Part shown: positions 1 through 6,276 of the stretch, piece after piece | Layout of the letters: each line of letters begins with the position of its first letter | Numbering within the stretch: the first letter of the stretch is position 1 | Assembly: GCA_029287815.1 (NCBI GenBank) | Contig: JARFQK010000337.1 | Span: 1 to 7,390 of the forward strand | DNA from: Gammaproteobacteria bacterium | GTDB taxonomy: Bacteria > Pseudomonadota > Gammaproteobacteria > SZUA-229 | Length of the DNA: 7,390 nt | Direction: 5' to 3' | Position numbers and translations under genes: made by a program | Notes under the pieces: model-generated | Told to the model about the DNA's origin: nothing | Seen by the model: the letters and a program-made list of their open reading frames with translations, nothing else | Databases searched by the model: none

Positions 1-1309
1 CGTAAGGATTCACGCCGCCTTTGAATTCGATCACGATCGGCGTGCCGACGGCGTGGATCGCATCGCTAAAAAAATTGGTCAGGTACTTTTGGTAGCTGGC
101 GGGCACTTTATCGGTCTGGTTTCCGTGAATGATGATCCGAGGCGGGTTGACGCCGCCTTGGTGCGCATAGCGCAATTTGACCCGCCGACCGCTTATCAGA
201 GGCGGCTGATGCGCCGTCACTGCCTGCTCAAGCATGCGCGTCAGCTCCGAAGTAGCCAGGTCGCTAGTCGCCGATGCATAGGCTCGATCGATCGCCGCAT
301 AGAGCTTGCCAACATTGGATCCGTGCAACGCTGATACATAGAAGATCTCCGCAAAACGAACGAATGACAGCTGCGCATCGACTTCAGCCCTGATCCTGTC
401 TTTCTGATAGCTGTCCAAGCCATCCCATTTATTGACGACCACCACCAGCGCTCGACCGGCCTCCAGAGTGAAGCTAAGCAGATGCAGGTCCTGATCAGCG
501 ATCTCTTTTTGTGCATCCATCATCATCACGACGACATTGGCTTCTTCGATTGCCTGCATGGTTTTGATCACGCTATACTTTTCGACCGCATCATGCACCG
601 ACTTGCGACGACGTACACCAGCGGTATCAATCAAGGTATAGCGCTGATGATCGCGCTCGAACGGTATGTAAATACTGTCGCGCGTCGTGCCAGGCATATC
701 GAACACAACGACGCGTTCCTCGCCGAGGATACGGTTGACCATCGTGGATTTACCGACATTGGGTCTGCCAACAAACGCAACCTTGATCCCATGGGCACTA
801 TCGATAACAGGCGCACTCTGGTCGAACGGCGCCAACACTCTTTCCAACAGCGACCTGATACCACGATTATGCGCAGCCGCAATTGCGATCGGCTCACCCA
901 AACCCAAGGTGTAGAATTCGCTGGCGATCAATGTGGCATCGACACCATCGGTCTTGTTCAATACGAGATGGATGGTTTTGCCGCTGCGCCGGATTCGTGC
1001 TGCGATGTTTTCGTCCGCAGCGGTTAGCCCATCGCGCGCGTCCACCAGGAAAAGCACCACATTGGACTCTTCGATCGCATACATGGTTTGTGTAGCCATG
1101 TGCTGATCGAGTTGAGCGCTTTCTCCGCTAAGTCCGCCGGTATCAACGACTATAAATGTTTTGTTGCCAAAACTGGCGTGACCGTATTTTCTGTCGCGTG
1201 TCAGTCCCGGCAGGTCCGCAACCAGTGCATCGCGGCTTTGGGTTAGAGCATTGAACAGCGTCGATTTACCGACATTCGGACGGCCGACCAGAGCGATAAC
1301 AGGCTTCAC
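1..1309 (-). CDS. der: Ribosome-assembly GTPase Der (EngA), 3' end cut by the window
   Basis: Der is a cytoplasmic double-GTPase needed for maturation of the 50S ribosomal subunit. 436 codons are visible and open at base 1. The first G domain has P-loop GRPNVGKS (residues 9-16), switch I TRDRKYG (57-63), DTGG (76-79) and NKTD (118-121). The second has GRPNVGKS (181-188), PGTTRD (206-211), DTAG (228-231), NKWD (293-296) and SALHG (326-330). A C-terminal KH-like domain follows from about 350, containing HQPPLISGRR and KLRYAHQGG. The visible end FKGGVNPY matches the stretch lying about 26 residues before the E. coli Der C-terminus, so only the basic tail is lost. The start is GTG at 1309-1307, giving MKPVIALVG like E. 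coli MVPVVALVG; the next in-frame upstream codons lead straight to the bamB stop. A weak GGTG (1318-1321) lies 8 nt before it. The linker between G domains is short, lacking the acidic insert of E. coli Der. Identification is secure. Confidence 0.98.
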   Translation of the reverse strand, partial: MKPVIALVGRPNVGKSTLFNALTQSRDALVADLPGLTRDRKYGHASFGNKTFIVVDTGGLSGESAQLDQHMATQTMYAIEESNVVLFLVDARDGLTAADENIAARIRRSGKTIHLVLNKTDGVDATLIASEFYTLGLGEPIAIAAAHNRGIRSLLERVLAPFDQSAPVIDSAHGIKVAFVGRPNVGKSTMVNRILGEERVVVFDMPGTTRDSIYIPFERDHQRYTLIDTAGVRRRKSVHDAVEKYSVIKTMQAIEEANVVVMMMDAQKEIADQDLHLLSFTLEAGRALVVVVNKWDGLDSYQKDRIRAEVDAQLSFVRFAEIFYVSALHGSNVGKLYAAIDRAYASATSDLATSELTRMLEQAVTAHQPPLISGRRVKLRYAHQGGVNPPRIIIHGNQTDKVPASYQKYLTNFFSDAIHAVGTPIVIEFKGGVNPY

Positions 1310-1324
1310 AGCAACAACACCACT

Positions 1325-2500
1325 CTATTCGAACAGTTCTTCGTCAGTGTAGGGCGCAGATTCCCTGATCGAAAAAGCCGCCAGATAGCCGTCTCGAGAC
1401 AACACCAGCAAGCGGTCGTCGTCGACGACTGGCGGCACCAAAATGCCATCGCTATCGACTTGCGTACGCGCAACGAACCGGCCGTCGAAACGTGACATCA
1501 CATGAACGTACCCAAGCGCATCGCCAACCACCAGGAAGTCCTTGTAGATGACCGGACGGGTCACACCTCGTGCCTGCAGCTTGTCCTGCTTCCACAATGT
1601 CGCCCCATTGTTGCGATCGAGTGCCCAGACATGACTGCGATCATCGGTGCTAAAGACCGCCTCGGTACCCACGCTGACGCCGGTATTGCTCGAAAACGGT
1701 CTTGCCCACAGGAATTGCCCCCGAGTTACGTCAATCGCGCCGATACGACCCTGATAACTCACGGCATAGAGTATTCGACCATAAAGTTCAGATCGACCAT
1801 CGATATCGACCAAGCGCTGAATCTCTGAGCGTCCCTGGGGCACTGTCAGCGCGACATCCCAGGCCACCTCGCCATCAATCGGTGAAACGGCGATCAAGCG
1901 GCCGCTTTCCAGACCGGTATAAACATGGGCGCGGGACAAAGTCGGCGGGCTACTGCCACGAAGCGTCAACGCAGGTATGGTTCTGCTGAAATTCCAGTTG
2001 ATTCTGCCACTGTTGATATCAATACCCAGAATCTGCCCATCAGCGGTACGCACCAGTACAACTTTGCGGTTGTAAACGACGGGGCGCGCGAGAATTTCAC
2101 TTGGGACCGCGGTGCGCCAAAGAATGTCGTTGGCATTGGCATCGACCGCGATAAGTTCACCATTTTGACTTCCAACCAACCAGATGTCTTCTGTGCCGCC
2201 GACACCACCACTGAGGGCCACATCCAGTTCGACTTCGGCCAGCTCCTCGCCAGTTTCAAGGTCATATGCGTTCAGCGTGCCGTTACGACCGGCCGTGACG
2301 ATCCGCTCCTCGAGCAGCAAGGGCTCAATGTAAAGATACTGCTGTGCAATGCTGTCACTCGTCGAGGCGGACCATTCCAGGTGCAGATAATGCGTCCTGT
2401 CAAATTCGGTCAATTCAGCCGGTGGCTCGACATTGTCTTCATCACCACAAGCCGCGACAAGGAGCATGCTGATGAGCAAAATTAGCGTGTTGCGAAACAT
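1325..2500 (-). CDS. bamB: Outer membrane assembly lipoprotein BamB (beta-propeller)
   Basis: BamB is a periplasm-facing outer-membrane lipoprotein of the BAM complex, which folds beta-barrel proteins; it docks on the POTRA domains of BamA. The 391 residues match the usual length (392 in E. coli). An N-terminal signal (residues 1-17, R3 then a hydrophobic run) ends in lipobox VAAC with lipidated C18. G19 at +2 carries no Asp retention signal, consistent with outer-membrane sorting. Eight PQQ-type blade motifs of the form GxLxAxDxxxGxxxW recur from about 74, 114, 155, 200, 251, 289, 330 and 371. The conserved segments LTLRGSS (178-184) and EIQRLVDID (226-234) are present; L178, L180, R181, D232 and D234 align with the E. 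coli residues reported to contact BamA. An acidic tail (SAPYTDEELFE) extends past the last strand. It starts 20 nt after yfgM, without a clear Shine-Dalgarno; the first ATG is chosen because the signal peptide needs it. Confidence 0.97.
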   Translation of the reverse strand: MFRNTLILLISMLLVAACGDEDNVEPPAELTEFDRTHYLHLEWSASTSDSIAQQYLYIEPLLLEERIVTAGRNGTLNAYDLETGEELAEVELDVALSGGVGGTEDIWLVGSQNGELIAVDANANDILWRTAVPSEILARPVVYNRKVVLVRTADGQILGIDINSGRINWNFSRTIPALTLRGSSPPTLSRAHVYTGLESGRLIAVSPIDGEVAWDVALTVPQGRSEIQRLVDIDGRSELYGRILYAVSYQGRIGAIDVTRGQFLWARPFSSNTGVSVGTEAVFSTDDRSHVWALDRNNGATLWKQDKLQARGVTRPVIYKDFLVVGDALGYVHVMSRFDGRFVARTQVDSDGILVPPVVDDDRLLVLSRDGYLAAFSIRESAPYTDEELFE

Positions 2501-2520
2501 TATGCAGCCGGTCTCGCCAC

Positions 2521-3165
2521 TCAGGAATTGTCAATGCCGGCATTGCCCAAGTCTTGACGCTTTAATTTCAACCAGCGACTGGCCTTGCCCGCAGCCGCGT
2601 TGATCGCCTTGTCATAGGCCACACGGGCCTCAGCGATCTGACCCTTGGCGACATAAAGATCACCTTTCAGTTCCTCGTAGCCTACCTCAAAACTCGGCGG
2701 ATGCGCAGTCATCAACAAGGTTTCAGCTTCATCGAATTGTTTTTGTTCGATCAGCAATTTGGCGAGTCTGAGATTCGCGACATGTTGTACGTCGATCTCG
2801 TTTGAATTATTGCTGGCCCATCTCAAATGCTCGATTGCGGCGTCTACGTCGCCGCTGTCGTATGCGTACTTGGCCTGAGTCAACGATACCAGCGCCGCAT
2901 AAGGGGTATCGTCATAATCACTTCTGAGTTCATCGGCTCTGTCGCTATGTGTCTGATCGAGCTTGCCATTCGTCGCCTGCGCCTGCACGGCCTCGAACAG
3001 GTCGCTGGCTTCAGCGGCATGTTCAGTCTGATAGGCCAAATACTCGCGCCAACCGAGCAGGGCCGCCACACCAATACCCAGGCCGAGCAACAATGATGCG
3101 CCGTTCTCTTTCCACCATTTCTTGATCGCCTCGATTTCTTGGTCTTCGGATTCAAATTCTGCCAT
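2521..3165 (-). CDS. yfgM: YfgM-family inner-membrane TPR-like protein (Sec/PpiD ancillary)
   Basis: This is a YfgM family protein. In E. coli YfgM is a single-pass inner-membrane protein that associates with the SecYEG translocon and the chaperone PpiD and has a periplasmic TPR-like domain. The 214 residues compare with 206 in E. coli. The N-terminus has the family pattern: an acidic lead (FESEDQEIEAIKKWWKENG), one membrane helix at about 23-39 (rich in L, G and A), then WREY. The rest is helical, with TPR-like repeats around 89-118, 125-153 and 163-191, the last including KGQIAEARVAYDKAI. The C-terminus (LKRQDLGNAG) resembles the E. coli ending MKINNLSI. The start ATG is 3 nt after the hisS stop and is supported by an AGGTG Shine-Dalgarno. 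Location between hisS and bamB is its standard place. The client proteins in this organism cannot be read from the sequence. Confidence 0.95.
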   Translation of the reverse strand: MAEFESEDQEIEAIKKWWKENGASLLLGLGIGVAALLGWREYLAYQTEHAAEASDLFEAVQAQATNGKLDQTHSDRADELRSDYDDTPYAALVSLTQAKYAYDSGDVDAAIEHLRWASNNSNEIDVQHVANLRLAKLLIEQKQFDEAETLLMTAHPPSFEVGYEELKGDLYVAKGQIAEARVAYDKAINAAAGKASRWLKLKRQDLGNAGIDNS

Positions 3166-3168
3166 CGT

Positions 3169-4440
3169 TTACACCTGATTGTTTCGAATGAATTCATTCA
3201 ACTCGGTCTGGTTTATAGTTTGCTGCTCGCGCTGCTCGCGCAAAAACTTGACCGTGACCTTGCCTTCAGCGATTTCGTTTTCACCCAGAATCAACGCGAG
3301 CGACGCACCTGACTTGTCTGCCCGCTTCATCTGACTCTTGAGAGACCCACCGCCGCAATTTGACAGGATACTCAGTCCCGGGTTCTGATCTCGGAGCTGC
3401 TCCGCGAGCGTCAGGCCGGCGCGGGCACTCGATTCCCCCTGAAGCAACAAGTACACGTCGGGATCGTCGCGAACAATTTCGATGCGTTCGGCCTGCCGTA
3501 GTGCCAACAAGCGCTCGATGCCCATTGCAAAGCCCGTTGCCGGCGTCGCACGACCACCGAGCTGTTCGACCAGGCCATCATAGCGTCCACCGGCGCAAAC
3601 CGTGCCCTGCGCACCGAGCTTATCGGTAACCCATTCGAACACGGTCTTGCAGTAATAATCCAGCCCACGCACCAGCCGCGGATTGACCTCATACTGAATA
3701 CCGGCAGCATCCAGATAGAGCTTAAGCTGCTCAAAATGATCTGCAGACTCGTTATCCAGGTGATCTGTCAACGATGGTGCACGTTCGATCACGGGCTTCA
3801 TCGCCGTGTTCTTGCTGTCGAGAATCCTCAACGGATTGCTTTCCAGCCTGCGCAGGCTATCCTGATCCAGCTGGTCGCGGTGGTCATTCAGATAGTCCAC
3901 CAGCACTGCCCGATATCGCGCACGCGCCTGACTGCTGCCCAGCGAATTCAACTCGAGCCTGACTCGATCGAGCTGCAACAGCTTCCACAGGCGTGCGGTC
4001 ATGATGATCTGTTCGGCGTCAATATCCGGGTCAGCGACCCCGAAACTTTCGACCCCAAACTGATGAAACTGTCGATAGCGCCCCTTTTGTGGGCGTTCAT
4101 GGCGGAACATCGGCCCCATATACCAGAGGCGCTGGACCTGATTGTGCAGAAAACCGTGTTGAACACCCGAGCGGACACAACCGGCGGTGCCTTCTGGCCG
4201 AAGTGTCAGCCTGTCGCCATTACGGTCTTCGAAAGTATACATCTCTTTTTCAACGATGTCCGTCACCTCACCGATCGAACGGCTGAAGAGTTCGGTCGGC
4301 TCAACAGTCGGCAAGCGTATCTCACGATAGCCATACATCGCCACCAGACCCCTGACGATGCGCTCGAAGTCCTGCCACACGTACGATTCATCAGGCAATA
4401 CGTCGTGCATTCCACGGATGGACTGAATGGTTTTTGGCAT
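3169..4440 (-). CDS. hisS: Histidine--tRNA ligase (HisRS, class II)
   Basis: HisRS is the cytoplasmic enzyme that activates histidine with ATP and charges tRNA-His. The 423 residues compare with 424 in E. coli. The class II catalytic core is complete. The N-terminal motif IRGMHDVLPDES is at 8-19, and TLRPEGTAG (79-87) follows. Motif 2 is FRHERPQKGRYRQFHQFGVE (112-131). The histidine-specific stretch LVRGLDYY (256-263) holds R258, equivalent to catalytic Arg259 of E. coli, and is followed by TVFEW and CAGGRYDGLVEQLGG (282-296). Motif 3 is TGFAMGIERLLAL (302-314). The anticodon-binding domain occupies about 328-423. The gene begins 20 nt after rodZ, where ispG usually intervenes in relatives. 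No convincing Shine-Dalgarno precedes the ATG; the 20-nt leader reads CGAAAGACCCGATTCCAGCT, so translation may rely on ribosomes arriving from rodZ. The reading frame is intact and nothing suggests altered function. Confidence 0.99.
   Translation of the reverse strand: MPKTIQSIRGMHDVLPDESYVWQDFERIVRGLVAMYGYREIRLPTVEPTELFSRSIGEVTDIVEKEMYTFEDRNGDRLTLRPEGTAGCVRSGVQHGFLHNQVQRLWYMGPMFRHERPQKGRYRQFHQFGVESFGVADPDIDAEQIIMTARLWKLLQLDRVRLELNSLGSSQARARYRAVLVDYLNDHRDQLDQDSLRRLESNPLRILDSKNTAMKPVIERAPSLTDHLDNESADHFEQLKLYLDAAGIQYEVNPRLVRGLDYYCKTVFEWVTDKLGAQGTVCAGGRYDGLVEQLGGRATPATGFAMGIERLLALRQAERIEIVRDDPDVYLLLQGESSARAGLTLAEQLRDQNPGLSILSNCGGGSLKSQMKRADKSGASLALILGENEIAEGKVTVKFLREQREQQTINQTELNEFIRNNQV
3172..3176 (-). 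promoter_or_regulatory. Shine-Dalgarno of yfgM, inside the end of hisS
   Basis: AGGTG on the minus strand is complementary to the CACCU of the 16S rRNA tail and lies 6 nt before the yfgM ATG (3165). It overlaps the last codons of hisS (CAG GTG TAA), so yfgM initiation is probably helped by ribosomes finishing hisS. It is the best ribosome binding site among the six junctions. Confidence 0.75.
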
Positions 4441-4460
4441 AGCTGGAATCGGGTCTTTCG

Positions 4461-5507
4461 TTAATTGAACTGGAGTCGACCACCCTCGACCGACACCTTG
4501 AACTGCGCAATGTTATTGGCGCGTATGTATTTTGTCATATCGATATCGATTTCATTCAGACGCAGGCTGACTGCGGGCGCGTTGCCCAAAAAGACGTCAA
4601 ACGGCGCTTGGCCGGTCAAGCTGAGGTCCTGACCAGGTTCGATCATGCCGTAAAACAAGCTAATATCATTTGCATCGATGATTTCTGCCCAACATTCCTG
4701 CTCGGCGCTAACAGCCAGAACGTCACCACCAGTGATCGGCGTCACTGCAGGTACGGTCAAGATTTGCTGGTCAACCGCATCCGTCGCCTCTGTGGTGACC
4801 CCGGCCGCAATGTCCTCGTCAAATTCAGGCTGAATGTCGGGCTGCAGATCCAATTCAACCGCGTCCGGCGTGCTTATCGCAACATCTGAAACTCCGGTCG
4901 TGTTGGTCTTGATTTCATCGACCTCGCGTTGCTCAGCGTCCAAGGCAGAGGGTTCGTATGGAAACTGCGCGATCAGCGTATCATCCGCCCCCACAGCTTG
5001 CGATTGCAGCGGTACCGTCTCGGCCTGTATCGGTTCTGCGCTTTCATCTTGCGCCGATACCAAACTGCCTTGTTCGATGCGCGCTGATCTCTCTCGGTAG
5101 TAGCTGTAGACAGCGTACAACGACACGGCAACCGCGAATACCAGGATTGATGCGGATACCATTTTGATCACCGGAGTCTGGCTATCTGCCTCCTCAGGCA
5201 ATGCCGAGCGTCGCTCGAGCTGGGTTTCACGCTGATGCGGAACCTCCTGCTCGAACTCCTTGAGTATCTGCTTCTCCGGCAATCCCAGCAGCTTTGAATA
5301 GGCACGAACGTAGCCCTGCACAAAGGCTATCGGAGGCAGCCGATCAAGATCGGAGTCTTCGATGGCTTCAACGACGTCCGCCTTGAGATTCAGCGCCCGG
5401 GCAGCCTCGTCGATCGACATGCCGGCCTCCTCCCGCGCCAGCATCAGGTGCTGCCCAAACGCAGCCGGCTCGTGGATGTCCGGTTCGCTATTCTCGGATT
5501 CGCTCAT
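4461..5507 (-). CDS. rodZ: Cytoskeleton protein RodZ
   Basis: RodZ is a bitopic inner-membrane protein that ties the MreB actin-like cytoskeleton to the elongasome and sets rod shape. The 348 residues show the full family layout. A cytoplasmic helix-turn-helix (XRE-like, about 17-80) contains FVQGYVRAYSKLLGL. F62 and Y66 align with E. coli F60 and Y64, which contact MreB. A juxtamembrane linker is followed by one transmembrane helix at about 113-137. A long low-complexity periplasmic spacer (147-265) is strongly acidic. The C-terminal RodZ beta domain (DUF4115, about 264-348) contains CWAEIIDAND and ends SVEGGRLQFN. The start ATG lies inside the end of pilF, giving a 20-nt overlap; GAGGA (5519-5523) sits upstream at an unusually long 11-nt spacing. 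No other ATG in frame would preserve the whole HTH. The HTH acts in MreB binding in characterised homologues; DNA binding cannot be excluded from sequence. Confidence 0.97.
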   Translation of the reverse strand: MSESENSEPDIHEPAAFGQHLMLAREEAGMSIDEAARALNLKADVVEAIEDSDLDRLPPIAFVQGYVRAYSKLLGLPEKQILKEFEQEVPHQRETQLERRSALPEEADSQTPVIKMVSASILVFAVAVSLYAVYSYYRERSARIEQGSLVSAQDESAEPIQAETVPLQSQAVGADDTLIAQFPYEPSALDAEQREVDEIKTNTTGVSDVAISTPDAVELDLQPDIQPEFDEDIAAGVTTEATDAVDQQILTVPAVTPITGGDVLAVSAEQECWAEIIDANDISLFYGMIEPGQDLSLTGQAPFDVFLGNAPAVSLRLNEIDIDMTKYIRANNIAQFKVSVEGGRLQFN

Positions 5508-6276
5508 TACGCGCCATTTCCTCGAGCATGCCGGCTTCGTCCGAATCAGGGTACTGCTTCAGCAACTGTTTCGCATAATTGAGATAGTGCTCTTCCGCAC
5601 CTAATGCTTTTTCCGCCTGAATCTGGAGCCACAAGCTTTCGGCACTGGGTCTTGCAACCGCATGATATCGCTGGATATACGCCCTGGCCATCAAGTATTT
5701 TTCTGTTTTGACGCCAAGATCAGCCATCGACAGCAATGCGCCCGCGTACTTGGGCTGATCGCGCAATGCCTTGCGTAACATCTTTTCGGCCTGTTCGTAG
5801 TCGCCCACGTCCAACAGACAGGTACCAGCATTGGCATAGGCAAGATAGGGCGTCTCGTAGAAGGGGCTCTCATAAGCCAGCTTGATCTCTTCCAGCGCAT
5901 CCTCGTAACGACCCATCTGACACAGGAGTCCACCGTAGTTGTTGTGTATACTTGGGTCGTTCGACGTGATGTCGAGCGCTTGCAGGTAATAGTCTTCGGC
6001 TTCATCGTACTCTTTTATGATTCTTTTCAGATAGGCCATCGTGGTGTAGGCATCGACATTCTCGTCATTCTGCTCGATGGCTTTTTCCAGTTTTTCCTGC
6101 GCCACACCGAGTTGTTCCCTTTCGATATAGCCCAGTGCCAGCTGCACGTTCAGTGCGGATGCCTGCACTAAATCGGGCTCGCTCACTTGCTTGTCAACGG
6201 TCATTTCTTGTTTCGATGAACAGGCGGACAATCCGGTGATAGTTATTATGAATATTATCCGGATGAGTTGATTCAT
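5488..6276 (-). CDS. pilF: Type IV pilus pilotin lipoprotein PilF/PilW (TPR protein)
   Basis: PilF (PilW in Neisseria) is an outer-membrane lipoprotein needed for localisation and multimerisation of the PilQ secretin, the exit pore of type IV pili. The 262 residues begin with a signal peptide whose lipobox LSAC gives lipidated C19 followed by S20 S21, consistent with outer-membrane sorting. The remainder is six TPR-like helical pairs at about 43-71, 74-107, 108-136, 143-175, 178-207 and 213-244. The clearest carry the NNYGGLLCQMGRYEDALEE (112-130) and ANAGTCLLDVGDYEQAEKML (148-167) signatures. The position between rlmN and rodZ matches Pseudomonas pilF. The ATG overlaps the rlmN stop (ATGA), preceded by GGAA (6284-6287) at 7-nt spacing, and the 3' end overlaps rodZ by 20 nt. 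It implies that the organism makes type IV pili, though no other pil gene is in view. Generic TPR lipoprotein is the fallback call. Confidence 0.93.
   Translation of the reverse strand: MNQLIRIIFIITITGLSACSSKQEMTVDKQVSEPDLVQASALNVQLALGYIEREQLGVAQEKLEKAIEQNDENVDAYTTMAYLKRIIKEYDEAEDYYLQALDITSNDPSIHNNYGGLLCQMGRYEDALEEIKLAYESPFYETPYLAYANAGTCLLDVGDYEQAEKMLRKALRDQPKYAGALLSMADLGVKTEKYLMARAYIQRYHAVARPSAESLWLQIQAEKALGAEEHYLNYAKQLLKQYPDSDEAGMLEEMARNERIRE
5519..5523 (-). promoter_or_regulatory. Possible rodZ ribosome binding site within pilF
   Basis: GAGGA on the minus strand is a good anti-SD match but sits 11 nt from the rodZ ATG (5507), longer than optimal. It lies in the final codons of pilF (LEEMARNE). 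Together with the 20-nt overlap it suggests coupled translation of rodZ from pilF. Confidence 0.5.
6273..6276 (-). other. ATGA stop/start overlap of rlmN and pilF
   Basis: The minus strand reads ATGA: the pilF start ATG (6276-6274) shares two bases with the rlmN stop TGA (6275-6273). This is the standard translational-coupling arrangement. A weak GGAA at 6284-6287 is 7 nt upstream, consistent with re-initiation. Confidence 0.85.

Noticed and set aside
517..534. Short CAT/GAC-like triplet run resembling a microsatellite
   Set aside because: It encodes the VVMMMD stretch of the second Der G domain, part of normal coding sequence, and is too short to be a slippage tract of interest.
482..1027. 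A 181-codon plus-strand open frame opposite der
   Set aside because: It is the mirror of der, whose minus-strand frame is open with both G domains intact over the whole 1-1309 stretch.
1925..2485. A 186-codon plus-strand open frame opposite bamB
   Set aside because: It is antisense to an intact bamB, has no recognisable domain, and no promoter or ribosome binding site stands out.
2880..3197. A minus-strand frame crossing the hisS-yfgM junction
   Set aside because: It is an out-of-frame shadow of the yfgM N-terminus; the yfgM frame has the membrane helix, family similarity and the better ribosome binding site.
4441..4460. Possible promoter or terminator in the rodZ-hisS gap
   Set aside because: Twenty bases without an inverted repeat, T-run or -35/-10 pair; too short to support either.
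3736..4464. A 242-codon plus-strand open frame opposite hisS
   Set aside because: It lies wholly antisense to a complete, motif-rich hisS, its translation shows no recognisable domain, and long antisense frames are common opposite codon-biased genes.
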